64,000 nt of DNA from Gemmatimonadales bacterium UBA2989 (lineage in GTDB: Bacteria > Gemmatimonadota > Gemmatimonadetes > Longimicrobiales > Gaopeijiaceae), in contig DEAF01000034.1 in NCBI GenBank assembly GCA_002346625.1, positions 1-64,000 of the forward strand. Reading direction: 5' to 3'. Below the pieces are notes generated by a model. That model did no database searches. It was not told where the DNA came from and was given only the letters and a program-made list of their open reading frames with translations. Both the position numbers and the translations under genes were made by a program. Each line of letters opens with the position of its first letter. Positions within the stretch are counted from its first letter, which is position 1. Positions 37,588 through 46,459 of the stretch are shown piece after piece.

Positions 37588-38610
37588 ATGGAATACAGAG
37601 CACTTGGCCGAACTGGAGTGAAGGTCTCCACGTTGGTTCTGGGTACGGCAAATTTTGCTGATCCGACACCAGAGAATGAAGCGAAACAGATCTTGGAGCG
37701 TGCGATTGACGCTGGCATAAATCTGATTGACACCGGTGATAGTTATGCAAATGGGAAAGCCGAACGTATCATTGGTCGGGTTTTGAAGGACAGTGGGTTG
37801 CGCAAACAAGTTCTACTGACCACTAAGGTATCTCCACCAACTGGACCTGGACCTGACGATCGTCGCAATTCAAGGTTACATATTATGCAGGCCTGTGAAG
37901 ACTCTCTGGACCGATTGCAGACGGATTATATCGATTTCTATTTCATACACCGATTCGATCCGAATACTCCTCAAGAGGAGACCTTGGCTGCTCTCGATGA
38001 GCTGGTTCGCTCAGGGAAAGTCCGACATGTGGCTTGCTCGACACACCCTTCTTGGCGTGTGATGGAAGCTCTGAAGATCAGTGATAGCCGAGGGTACGTG
38101 AGTTATTGTTGTGAACAGCCTCCCTACAACCTGCTAGATAGGCGTATCGAGAATGAACTGGTACCGTTCTGTCTTGAGCATGGGATGGGTATCATCCCGT
38201 GGTCTCCTATCGCTCAAGGTGTTCTTACAGGCCGATACACAAATACTGTGACTTTCCCTGAGGGTTCAAGGGCAGCTTACAGAGGTGGAATCTATGCGGA
38301 ACGGATTGATGAATCTGGTATAGATGTCGGCAATCGATTTGTAGCTCTGGCGGAAGAAGCAGGAATCCCACCGATCCAGCTTGCTGTTCTCTGGGTAAAA
38401 GACCAACGCGGTGTTACTGCACCTATAATAGGCCCTCGTACACTTAATCACCTTGATGACTTTCTGCCTGTCAGTGACATGAATTTGAGTGATGATGTGC
38501 GTCGGGCATGTGATGAACTAGTTCCACCAGGTGGCATGGTGGTGAATTTTCACAATTCAGCGGGGTGGGGGGCTAAGAGTCAAATTCTCGGAGTGTCGGA
38601 TAGAGGGTAA
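37588..38610 (+). CDS. Aldo/keto reductase
   Basis: A 340-residue NADPH-dependent oxidoreductase of the AKR TIM-barrel family. The catalytic tetrad is intact: D48, Y53 (DTGDSY), K80 (TTKV) and H121 (FIHRFD). IIPWSPIAQGVLTGRY is the usual cofactor-side loop. AAGAGGA precedes the ATG, 24 bases after dctP, so it belongs to the TRAP operon and may reduce an imported carbonyl compound. Substrate unknown. Confidence 0.9.
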   Translation: MEYRALGRTGVKVSTLVLGTANFADPTPENEAKQILERAIDAGINLIDTGDSYANGKAERIIGRVLKDSGLRKQVLLTTKVSPPTGPGPDDRRNSRLHIMQACEDSLDRLQTDYIDFYFIHRFDPNTPQEETLAALDELVRSGKVRHVACSTHPSWRVMEALKISDSRGYVSYCCEQPPYNLLDRRIENELVPFCLEHGMGIIPWSPIAQGVLTGRYTNTVTFPEGSRAAYRGGIYAERIDESGIDVGNRFVALAEEAGIPPIQLAVLWVKDQRGVTAPIIGPRTLNHLDDFLPVSDMNLSDDVRRACDELVPPGGMVVNFHNSAGWGAKSQILGVSDRG

Positions 38611-38670
38611 CAGGTGTTAGTTAGTATTTGGCATAGAAATACCCACTTTGACTTAACTATGAGGCAGAAA

Positions 38671-39102
38671 ATGGCATCAATAAAACTTGATTTTGAAAAA
38701 GGGGGGACTTTCGAGGCTAGGCTATTGGAGGATGAAGCACCCAAGACCTGTGCTACGATCAAAGATCGCCTGCCATTCGAATACCTTTTTCAGCAGAGCA
38801 TAGTCTCGGGGCAGGCAATGGTTGCGATACCACCAGACTTAACAATGGAAAGAGAGAATCAACGTGTTGCCGGTATACCACCAGGGGCTCTCAGTTTTCT
38901 GGTAAGAGATGAGCCAGTGTTGGTCCCTGACGAAATCTACATTGCCTACGGCATTTTTATTTCTAGGGGCTTAACAGTCGATGCTAAGCAGCCTGTTAAT
39001 GTGTTTGCTCAGATCGATGATGGCCTCGATGAGTTAAAGGAAATCGGGTCTCGGATTATAAGGCATGGATCCGAGATAGTCCGTTTCAGCTTGAACGGTT
39101 GA
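38671..39102 (+). CDS. DUF3830 family (cyclophilin-like fold) protein
   Basis: The 143-residue protein matches the DUF3830 pattern: EARLLEDEAPKTCATIKDRLPFEY, an ENQRVAGIPPGALSF stretch, EIYIAYGIF and NVFAQIDDGLDELKEIG. The family has a cyclophilin-like beta-barrel and is often found beside amidase, peptidase and TRAP genes; its activity is not established. The ATG at 38671 follows GAGG and matches family N-termini; an in-frame GTG at 38614 would add a non-conserved extension. It is the last gene of the operon. Confidence 0.82.
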   Translation: MASIKLDFEKGGTFEARLLEDEAPKTCATIKDRLPFEYLFQQSIVSGQAMVAIPPDLTMERENQRVAGIPPGALSFLVRDEPVLVPDEIYIAYGIFISRGLTVDAKQPVNVFAQIDDGLDELKEIGSRIIRHGSEIVRFSLNG

Positions 39103-39119
39103 GGTGTAATAAAACCGAT

Positions 39120-39719
39120 TCAGGATCCCCAGGGTGGCAATGGAGTAGGGACAGTGGCGGTGAGATCGAATTCAACTCTGTAACGGCGATCTGTTCCAGT
39201 GCGCTGGAAGGTATAGATAAATATTTCATTCTCAGGATCGATTTCCATACCCCAAACGCTTGTATTATCAGGGTGTTCAAGTTCACCGGCTGGTCGGCCA
39301 CGCGGGAAAGATTGTTTCAGCCCTGTCCCCGCTACAACGGTTTCGCCTCCGTACCCACTATTGCTTTCAGGGGTACCATCTTCGTGAAGGTGTTGGTGGG
39401 CCAGGGATATAGAAGATTCGGAACGAGTTAATACCCAGGTACGTGACCTATTTTCGCCAACATGAAATGGAACTCGGATTTCGTGTTCGCCACACTCTCT
39501 TATATGCATTTTCAAATCTTTTCCTGCGACCTGAGTATCACCTTCGGGTGCGACGGTAGCTTTGCCCGCATATGACTCCCCACAATGATCCGCAAGCCAA
39601 GTCCAAAATGTATCTTGAGGAGATGAGTCTGGCTCACTGTCTTGTCCGGCGTCCGAGCCAGCTCCGCAACTGATCAGAGTTAGGGTAAGCGTGAGCAGGA
39701 AGTAACGGATCCAAGCCAT
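39120..39719 (-). CDS. Unknown lipoprotein
   Basis: A 199-residue protein with a lipoprotein signal, TLTLISC with C18, followed by an acidic Ser/Asp linker (GAGSDAGQDSEPDSSPQ). The mature part contains WTWLADHCGESYAGK, CGEHEIRVPFHVGENRSRTWVLT and SLAHQHLHEDGT, a His-rich stretch that could bind metal. Two Cys in the mature part may pair. I recognise no named family. The ATG at 39719 has GGAGAA eight bases upstream; an ATG at 39779 has none. It converges on the DUF3830 gene, 17 bases apart. Confidence 0.7.
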   Translation of the reverse strand: MAWIRYFLLTLTLTLISCGAGSDAGQDSEPDSSPQDTFWTWLADHCGESYAGKATVAPEGDTQVAGKDLKMHIRECGEHEIRVPFHVGENRSRTWVLTRSESSISLAHQHLHEDGTPESNSGYGGETVVAGTGLKQSFPRGRPAGELEHPDNTSVWGMEIDPENEIFIYTFQRTGTDRRYRVEFDLTATVPTPLPPWGS

Positions 39720-40007
39720 TGCGAGTTCTCCATTCCAAGGTACTGTTAATTGTAGAGATTTTGTGTTGCCTTTGTCCATTCATACTCTTTAAAACATTGG
39801 GGTGATGTCAAGTATTAATTGCAGAGTAAGTTTTTTAAAAACCTGGGAAACCAGTTGTCATTAAGATTTATATTAATAAGCCATATTGAACTTAATACTG
39901 AATTTCCATATTTGTTGTCAGTCATTTAAGACAAATAGATACTGAAAAATTGGTTTATAGCAGATAGCAATCATGTCTAATATTACATGAAATGTGGATG
40001 AGGTAAG

Positions 40008-40220
40008 ATGCAAAAGTATACAATATACTGGACTTTTGTCGGCGCGCTCTGGGGCGGATCATTGTTTGCTATACTAAGTATATTTCGATCTTTAGTTAGT
40101 GAGGGGTCTTTTGTGCAACACCTGAATCCTATCGCTGTTATGACAGTTATAGGAGCTACCGTGGGTGGGCTTATCGGTCCTCTGGCTGGTGCCATATGGG
40201 TTAAGTTTCGAAAGCATTAA
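40008..40220 (+). CDS. Small two-helix membrane protein
   Basis: A 70-residue protein with two predicted membrane helices (YWTFVGALWGGSLFAILSIF and VMTVIGATVGGLIGPLAGAIWV) joined by a short polar loop, and a basic C-terminus (KFRKH). GAGGTAAG precedes the ATG. The glycine-rich second helix recalls small channel or anchoring proteins, but I assign no function. The 288 bases between it and the divergent lipoprotein gene are AT-rich and hold nothing recognisable beyond presumed promoters. Confidence 0.6.
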   Translation: MQKYTIYWTFVGALWGGSLFAILSIFRSLVSEGSFVQHLNPIAVMTVIGATVGGLIGPLAGAIWVKFRKH

Positions 40221-40305
40221 GATAGGATTGTCTAACTCTGGCGGATAATGCTCTCCTCGAGATTACGGAATCGGGATCCATCTTTTTCTTGAATGTCCAA
40301 AGTTT

Positions 40306-41001
40306 ATGAACTTTGACACCTTTGATGTTATTACCCTTGATTGTTATGGGACTCTCATCGATTGGGAAGCTGGTATTGTCGCAGCATTACGTCCTATCTT
40401 GGCCCGCCACGATGTGATTGTCAGAAATGAAGAAATCCTAGCACTTTTTGGTGAGATAGAGTCTTCTCTTGAGAGTGAGGAATATCGTCCTTATCGTAAC
40501 ATCTTAGATGGTGTAGTAGATGGCTTTGGGAAGTATTTTAGCTTTGAACCGTCAAAGTCAGAGTGCAAGTCTCTTGCTGAATCTATAAGAAGGTGGCCTC
40601 CTTTCACCGATACTGTAGAATCTCTTAGGACACTGAAAAATCACTACCGCCTGGCAGTAATTTCTAATATCGACGATGATCTCTTTGCATATAGTGCCAA
40701 AAAACTTGGGGTGGAATTCGATGATGTGGTAACGGCCCAACAGGTCGGTGCCTATAAGCCTTCATTGAAGAACTTCTTTGCCGCTTTTGAAAGATTAGAA
40801 TGTGGCCCGGAAAGAGTGTTGCACGTAGCCCAAAGCATCTATCACGACATCTGTCCTGCTCGTGAGATAGGGTTATCTTGCGTATGGGTTGACCGCAGAA
40901 AAAATCAGAGGGGCTCAGGCGCAACAGCAAGGGCAACTTCCGAGCCGGATTTCGAAGTACCAGACCTGAAGACCCTTATACTGTTAATGGGCCTCGGATA
41001 G
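40306..41001 (+). CDS. HAD-superfamily hydrolase (2-haloacid dehalogenase-like)
   Basis: The 231-residue protein has HAD motif I LDCYGTLID with nucleophile D12, motif II ISNID near 118-122, motif III lysine in GAYKPS and an acidic motif IV region (HDICPAREIGL). A helical cap lies between motifs I and II. The layout fits type II 2-haloacid dehalogenases and related phosphatases; the second Asp usual in phosphatases (DxD) is Tyr here, as in haloacid dehalogenases. No SD is seen before the ATG. Confidence 0.85.
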   Translation: MNFDTFDVITLDCYGTLIDWEAGIVAALRPILARHDVIVRNEEILALFGEIESSLESEEYRPYRNILDGVVDGFGKYFSFEPSKSECKSLAESIRRWPPFTDTVESLRTLKNHYRLAVISNIDDDLFAYSAKKLGVEFDDVVTAQQVGAYKPSLKNFFAAFERLECGPERVLHVAQSIYHDICPAREIGLSCVWVDRRKNQRGSGATARATSEPDFEVPDLKTLILLMGLG

Positions 41002-41043
41002 GTTGTGTTGAGGTAAAGATAGTTTGACGACAGGGGGAGCATT

Positions 41044-41652
41044 ATGAATAGCATTTCTAAACTTCTGAATCTAATATTATTGGCGTCAATCCAATTCCAG
41101 CTACAAGGGCAAGAAGTTCCTCGGGATATTCTGATCGCTCAAGCTGTAGCTGCTGCTCCTGAAACATTTAGGGATGGAGCTGAAGTCCGGGCACATAAAA
41201 AGGATGGCGGGCTTTGGACTGTGCGAGAAGGGAACAATGAAATGATTTGTATAGCTGACATTCCCGGGGATGAGCGCTTTGCTTCAGCATGCTATCACGT
41301 GTCTCTAGAATCTTTCATGCAGCGTGGTCGTGAGCTTTCGGAGATGGGCTTGAAGGGGATGGAACGCCAAGAACATCGTTGGCGAGAAGTGGATGAAGGC
41401 AAGATATCCATGCCGAATGCAGCTATGGTTTACAATTTATTAGGTGAGGTAAAAAACTTCGATTCCACCACATTACACATGGAAGAGGGTACTCGTGTCC
41501 ATGCTACATATATTCCATATGCCACTGTGGAGAGCACAGGCCTTAGTCCTGAGCCCAACCAAGGTGGTCCCTGGATTATGTTTTCTGGGAAACCTTCCGC
41601 TCATATAATGTTTTCCTTCAAAGGAAACTCCGAAAAGGAACAACATAAATGA
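41044..41652 (+). CDS. Exported protein of unknown function paired with M55 peptidase
   Basis: A 202-residue protein with a signal peptide (SISKLLNLILLASIQFQLQG) and a mature part without a family I can name. It holds MICIADIPGDERFASACYHVSLESFMQRGRELS-type sequence and two Cys, C69 and C83 by count, that may form a disulfide. GGGGGAG precedes the ATG. Its stop overlaps the M55 gene start (ATGA), so the two are coupled and probably work together outside the cytoplasm. Confidence 0.7.
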   Translation: MNSISKLLNLILLASIQFQLQGQEVPRDILIAQAVAAAPETFRDGAEVRAHKKDGGLWTVREGNNEMICIADIPGDERFASACYHVSLESFMQRGRELSEMGLKGMERQEHRWREVDEGKISMPNAAMVYNLLGEVKNFDSTTLHMEEGTRVHATYIPYATVESTGLSPEPNQGGPWIMFSGKPSAHIMFSFKGNSEKEQHK

Positions 41653-42569
41653 TGACAATCCGTTCTAGCTCAGTCGTTATTATGGAATTGTTAATGACAT
41701 TAATATTCGCGATTTGCCCTATTAATGTTTTAAGTCAAGAAGGCTTGAAGGTGCATATTTCTGCAGATATGGAAGGTGTAGTGGGTGCTGTGACCAGTGA
41801 GCAGCTTGGGCCTAAGGGATTTGAATATCAGCGTTTCAGAGAGTTTATGACTAATGAGGTCAACGTAGCGATAAAAGCTGCTCGTAGTGCAGGGGCTACA
41901 GAGATAGTGGTCGCGGATTCTCATGGAAATGGACAAAATCTTCTTATGGAAAAACTTCCCGCCGATATCAAATTGGTGCGGTCATGGCCTAGACCCTTGG
42001 GGATGATGCAAGGAATTGATGAGACTTTTGATGCTGCCATATTTTTAGGTTATCACTCCAGCACTACTAATCCCAAAGGGGTTCGTGCACATACTATGTC
42101 TAGTGCCAATTTAGCAGGAGTGAAGATCAATGGTATAGATATGCCTGAAGCTGGCATTAATGCAGCTATCGCAGGCCATTTCGGTGTTCCTGTTGTTATG
42201 ATATCGGGCGATGATGCTATCGTAGAAGAGGCTAGAGGGCTTATCGGTGACATAGGAGGAGCTGTAGTTAAGTGGAGTTATGGCTTCCACTCTGCTAAGA
42301 CTCTTATGCCGGAAGCTGCGTATTCTCTTATTGGCAAGACTGTTACAAACAGTCTTGAGCGCATCGATGAGATTCAGCCATATCAGTTTAAAAGCCCTAT
42401 CGAAGTAGAGGTTACATTCAAGAGTTATATGCCAGCAGAAGTGCTTAGCTATTTATCTAATGTGGAAAGGTTGGATGCACACACGGTAGGGTTTGTGCTA
42501 AGTGATATGTTGGAAGTGGCCACGTTTCTCCAATTCATATCTCACTACAACATTTCCTTAACGCCTTAG
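41649..42569 (+). CDS. Exported M55-family D-aminopeptidase (DppA-like)
   Basis: M55 enzymes are zinc peptidases that release N-terminal D-amino acids. The 306-residue protein has a signal peptide (LLMTLIFAICPINVLSQ), then the zinc-site residues in the DppA order: D40 and E42 (ISADMEGVVG), H92 (DSHGNG), H136 (LGYHS) and H148 (RAHTMS). E168 or nearby in MPEAGIN would be the last ligand. DppA of Bacillus is cytoplasmic, so export is notable. Its start overlaps the previous stop by four bases. Confidence 0.88.
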   Translation: MMTIRSSSVVIMELLMTLIFAICPINVLSQEGLKVHISADMEGVVGAVTSEQLGPKGFEYQRFREFMTNEVNVAIKAARSAGATEIVVADSHGNGQNLLMEKLPADIKLVRSWPRPLGMMQGIDETFDAAIFLGYHSSTTNPKGVRAHTMSSANLAGVKINGIDMPEAGINAAIAGHFGVPVVMISGDDAIVEEARGLIGDIGGAVVKWSYGFHSAKTLMPEAAYSLIGKTVTNSLERIDEIQPYQFKSPIEVEVTFKSYMPAEVLSYLSNVERLDAHTVGFVLSDMLEVATFLQFISHYNISLTP

Positions 42570-42570
42570 G

Positions 42571-42586
42571 GTCCGTACTTACGGAC
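42571..42586. promoter_or_regulatory. Stem-loop between convergent M55 and DUF2007 genes
   Basis: GTCCGT and ACGGAC pair perfectly around an ACTT loop, overlapping the last codons of the minus-strand gene. No T run follows in either direction, so it may be a weak bidirectional terminator or 3'-end stabiliser. Confidence 0.35.
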
Positions 42587-42836
42587 ATTCATCGTATTCA
42601 ACGTTTTGGGACATTCCGACATCATTAAGAACCTTACAGGCTTGCTGCCTATCTTCCTCTCGTACCAATATCCTAGCTGGATTCACGAAAGACAGGCCAA
42701 CGTCCATTCCACCTGCATCATCGATTAAGAGGGCCGCCTGTATACCGGCATCTTCTAGGTAGCCGTGGGCCAGCTCTGCCTGATGGCGGTAGTGGAAGCG
42801 AGCTACCACTATAGTGGTGATCGGATTTTTGTTCAT
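42579..42836 (-). CDS. DUF2007-type putative signal-transducing protein
   Basis: An 85-residue protein with the pattern of the DUF2007 family: TTIVVARFHYRHQAELAHGYLEDAGIQAALLIDDAG, then ILVREEDRQQACKVL. Members are small ferredoxin-fold-like proteins, sometimes annotated as putative signal transducers, with no firm function. It is a single gene on the minus strand, convergent with the M55 gene and divergent from the esterase gene. Confidence 0.75.
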   Translation of the reverse strand: MNKNPITTIVVARFHYRHQAELAHGYLEDAGIQAALLIDDAGGMDVGLSFVNPARILVREEDRQQACKVLNDVGMSQNVEYDECP

Positions 42837-42955
42837 ACTGTAACTCGATGTTGTCGGTCAGTAATGTTATCCTCTCCCTGCCTCCTTAGCTATCTTAGAG
42901 GGAAGGCTGAGTTTGTCTGTGCGATCTTTGATTCTGATTAGGAGCCCAGTTTTAA

Positions 42956-43612
42956 ATGGATGAGCGACACATAAAGATTTCCAGGACAGCTCGTTATTTT
43001 ATCCTAGGTGCTATCAATTCCGATACCCGTCAATTGTGGTTGGTATGTCATGGCTATCGGCAACTTGCTAGGCGTTTTTTGGATCGTTTTCAAAAACTAG
43101 ATGATGGTTCTCGTGTTATCGTGGCACCTGAGGGATTGTCGCGTTTTTATTTGGAAGAAAATGGGGTTCGGGAATCGGATAAAATAGGAGCTACTTGGAT
43201 GACCCGAGAAGATCGAATGAATGAAATTCGTGACTATATAGGGTATCTTGATGAGGTTCTTGAAAATGTACAAGAAGGGTTAGCGGAGCCACTTGAAAGT
43301 CTGATCGTACTAGGGTTTTCTCAGGGAGTACACACAGCTTGCCGTTGGGTAATTGCCGGAGATATGCCAGTAAAAAATTTGATTTGTTGGGGTGCTTATC
43401 CACCCGATGACCTGGATCTAGAGCGAGGTCCAGGTCGCCTTGCTGACTCTGGGTTGATTTTGGTTCGTGGCTTGTCTGATCGTCGAGCAATGGAAGAAAG
43501 TCATCATATGCAAGAAGAAAGATTGTTTAAGATGAACGTTCCATTTCGTACACTTACACATCCAGGAGGCCATGATTTGGATGCAGGCCTACTGCAAAAT
43601 CTTGCCGGATGA
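42956..43612 (+). CDS. Phospholipase/carboxylesterase-family alpha/beta hydrolase
   Basis: The 218-residue protein has the nucleophile elbow GFSQG with S122 and a C-terminal GGHDLD with H206 as catalytic His; the acid would lie in ILVRGLSDRRA. LWLVCHGYRQLARRF near 27-41 forms the oxyanion region. The type resembles bacterial carboxylesterases related to YpfH/acyl-protein thioesterases. AGGAG lies about 11 bases before the ATG. No membrane or signal segment, so it is cytoplasmic. Confidence 0.83.
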   Translation: MDERHIKISRTARYFILGAINSDTRQLWLVCHGYRQLARRFLDRFQKLDDGSRVIVAPEGLSRFYLEENGVRESDKIGATWMTREDRMNEIRDYIGYLDEVLENVQEGLAEPLESLIVLGFSQGVHTACRWVIAGDMPVKNLICWGAYPPDDLDLERGPGRLADSGLILVRGLSDRRAMEESHHMQEERLFKMNVPFRTLTHPGGHDLDAGLLQNLAG

Positions 43613-43625
43613 AACTAATAATTAA

Positions 43626-44570
43626 TTAAAACTCGCCCACGAAAGTTATCTCGGGAATCAAATCATAACCCTGCTCACGGGCTACAGTTTCTTGGGCTAG
43701 ATTGATAAGAGTCCTTACATCTGAGGCCGTAGCTCCTCCGAGATTTACAATTACGTTAGCATGTCGAGAGAATATTTGAGCGTTGCCGTACCTTTTCCCC
43801 TTTAATCCACATTCGTCGATCAACCTCCCCGCTCCAATGCCTTCAATTTTTTGGAATATAGATCCGGCGCTGGGATTTATCTGAAGATCTGGGTGCCTGC
43901 TTTTACGCCATTCAATGTTTTCTGACATAATCTTACGGATTTCATTTTCTGGGGCTTGTGTAAGACGGAAATCCACTGAAATCACAACGTCTTCTCGGCT
44001 ATGCAGGATGCTGTAGTCGTATCCGAATTCAAAATAATCTCGATCCACTATACATCTATTGCCTTCTTCGGTTAAGATCTCTGCGGACTCTACTATTTCA
44101 TCAATAAATATTGTCCGTTCTCTATTTGGTGCTGGGGATAGGAAGTGGAGATTTTGCCACATAGCCCCTCCTACGGTACTAGGTATTCCCACGAAGTGAT
44201 GGAGTCCGGCTAGGTTACGAGTAACAGTGGCTTCGATAAGATCTGGATATGTTTCTACTCCGGCGCCAGCTCTTACCAAAGTAGTTTCAGGGAAATCAAT
44301 TCCATCTACTTCGCAACGGATCACCAAACCACGAAAGCCACCGTCGCCTACTAGTATATTGGCTCCTTTGCCTAACAAAAAATAAGGAATTCCTGTTTCT
44401 CGGACAGCTAAGACCGATGAGGCCAACTCGTCGGCATTACGAGCACGAAACATCCGATCTGCAGTCCCGCCAATCCTGAATGTGGTCAAAGGTGCTAATG
44501 GTGCGTCTATTTCTAGTCGTTCTGGGCCCAAAATGCACTCGAGCTTACTAAAGTCTGGTATATCTACCAT
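43626..44570 (-). CDS. murB: UDP-N-acetylmuramate dehydrogenase
   Basis: MurB reduces UDP-GlcNAc-enolpyruvate to UDP-MurNAc with FAD. The 314-residue protein has TTFRIGGTADRMF, the FAD-binding LLGKGANILVGDGGFRGLVI, GIPSTVGGAMWQN and NPSAGSIFQK, whose Ser is the proton donor. It stands alone on the minus strand rather than in a mur/fts cluster. The 259-base gap to the divergent secD shows no clear element. Confidence 0.94.
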   Translation of the reverse strand: MVDIPDFSKLECILGPERLEIDAPLAPLTTFRIGGTADRMFRARNADELASSVLAVRETGIPYFLLGKGANILVGDGGFRGLVIRCEVDGIDFPETTLVRAGAGVETYPDLIEATVTRNLAGLHHFVGIPSTVGGAMWQNLHFLSPAPNRERTIFIDEIVESAEILTEEGNRCIVDRDYFEFGYDYSILHSREDVVISVDFRLTQAPENEIRKIMSENIEWRKSRHPDLQINPSAGSIFQKIEGIGAGRLIDECGLKGKRYGNAQIFSRHANVIVNLGGATASDVRTLINLAQETVAREQGYDLIPEITFVGEF

Positions 44571-44829
44571 AGTAAAATTATTTCTCTGAGTTATTTAAAT
44601 GCTAATTTTGATAAGGAAAGATATTATAGCATTAGATTTGCAGAAACAGATATGCAGGAAATGGACCATCTCTAGACCATGTGAAGTATTATTGCTATCC
44701 CAATAAACTAAGCTTCTAGTACTAAAGGAAAGCTCTGTCAGCGTAAGATCTATAGATTGACAGGTGTGCTCTGAGTCTGCGAAGTTACCAGGCTTTGAGA
44801 TTGCCAAAAACCAAGGACTGGCCACCCAG

Positions 44830-46449
44830 ATGCTTAAATCTGTAAGAACCCGACTCTTTATCATTGTGTCATTGATTGCCATTAGTGTCGGCTATCTAGC
44901 AACCAATGAAATTAAGCTAGGCTTAGATCTACAGGGGGGAATGCATTTGGTGTTGGAGGTGGACGACCCTGAAGGCGCTATGACAGCGGAGGATCGTTCC
45001 GATGCCATTGATAGGGCAGAGCGTATTTTGCGCACGCGAATCGACGAATTTGGAGTTGAAGAACCACTAATTCAGAAGATTGGGTCCGAGAGGATTATTG
45101 TTGAATTACCGGGTATTGGAGATGAGGGTCGAGCTAAGAACCTAATCCAACAATCAGCATTTCTTGAGTTCAAGCTTGTTCTTCCCGTGACAAATTTGGA
45201 GCCTGCTCTTAGCAGAATTGATCGTCAGATTGTTGGTGCTTTAGGCGTTGATTCATTACGTGAGATGGGAAGTGATGCGGAAGGTCCTTCACAGGACATC
45301 CAAGATTTAATCTTCTCTAGTCCTGAGGCTGATTCAGTTCAACCGGAATCCATTACTTCGGAAGACGAAGAGTCTTTGGAAGAAGATGAGTCAGTAAATC
45401 TGAGACCGTTTACTGCTCTCTTGGCTTCTGGTGATCTCCAGGGAACGTATTTGGTTGCTCTTGAAGATATCGAAAAGGCTGAAGTTTTTCTTTCACTGCC
45501 TGAAGTTCAGATAGCATTACCTAGGGACATATCTCTTCACTGGGAAACGGATCCAATCGGAATTGGAGCTCGAACATATTTACGCCTATACGTTACTGAA
45601 GATGAGGCTTTTATGACGGGCGAACAGCTTGAAACAGCTGGGGCACAAAGAGATCCTCAATTCAATCAAGCTCAAGTAACTTTCCAGTTGAACCGAGCTG
45701 GAGGGAGGAAATTCTCACAATTTACCACACAACACGTGGGTGATAACATCGCTATCATCCTGGATGATGAAGTTGTTAGTGCTCCGGTGGTGCGGGATCG
45801 CATTGGTGCAAGTGGGGTCATTGAGATGGGCAATGCTGAAATGTCTGAAGCAGCAGATCTAGCACTTGTGCTTCGAGCCGGGGCTCTCCCCGCCAAACTA
45901 GAAGTTATAGAAGAAAGAACAGTGGGTCCTTCTCTAGGTCAAGATTCGATAGATAGAGGCAAAATTGCTGGATTATTGGGGATGTCCTTTGTTGTCATTG
46001 TCATGATCCTCTACTATAAGGTGGCAGGATTCTTAGCTGTACTAGCTTTGGGATTTTACACTTTATTGGTGTTAGGTGGACTTGTTGCCCTTGGCGCCAC
46101 ACTGACTCTGCCAGGAATAGCAGGCTTAATCCTTTCGGTTGGTATGGCGGTGGATGCTAATGTCCTGATTTTTGAAAGGATTCGTGAAGAATTGAGTCAT
46201 GGTCGAGCTATACGTACGGCAGTGGACGAGGGCTTTACACATGCGTTGTCTGCTATTGTAGATGCTAATATTACTACTCTCATTACAGCACTTATCCTCT
46301 TCCAGTTTGGCACTGGCCCCGTAAGGGGTTTTGCTGTCACACTCTCTATCGGCATCGTCGTTTCATTTTTCTCAGCTCTTTACGTGACACGAACTTTCTT
46401 CTTGATGTATTTATCGATGAAGAAATCTTCAGATCCTATCAGTATTTGA
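44830..46449 (+). CDS. secD: Protein translocase subunit SecD
   Basis: SecD, with SecF, uses the proton gradient to help Sec export. The 539-residue protein has one N-terminal membrane helix, the GLDLQGG motif at 31-37, a periplasmic P1 region with an acidic insert at about 148-190, and five C-terminal helices including LSVGMAVDANVLIFERIREE. I prefer ATG 44830 (MLKSVRTRLF); a GTG at 44764 adds 22 unconserved residues. secF starts ten bases later. Confidence 0.95.
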   Translation: MLKSVRTRLFIIVSLIAISVGYLATNEIKLGLDLQGGMHLVLEVDDPEGAMTAEDRSDAIDRAERILRTRIDEFGVEEPLIQKIGSERIIVELPGIGDEGRAKNLIQQSAFLEFKLVLPVTNLEPALSRIDRQIVGALGVDSLREMGSDAEGPSQDIQDLIFSSPEADSVQPESITSEDEESLEEDESVNLRPFTALLASGDLQGTYLVALEDIEKAEVFLSLPEVQIALPRDISLHWETDPIGIGARTYLRLYVTEDEAFMTGEQLETAGAQRDPQFNQAQVTFQLNRAGGRKFSQFTTQHVGDNIAIILDDEVVSAPVVRDRIGASGVIEMGNAEMSEAADLALVLRAGALPAKLEVIEERTVGPSLGQDSIDRGKIAGLLGMSFVVIVMILYYKVAGFLAVLALGFYTLLVLGGLVALGATLTLPGIAGLILSVGMAVDANVLIFERIREELSHGRAIRTAVDEGFTHALSAIVDANITTLITALILFQFGTGPVRGFAVTLSIGIVVSFFSALYVTRTFFLMYLSMKKSSDPISI

Positions 46450-46459
46450 GGTAGAATTC

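Noticed and set aside
32040..43625. Direct repeat of the ssrA 3' end marking an integrated element
   Set aside because: I saw no second copy of the T-arm/acceptor sequence and no integrase gene.
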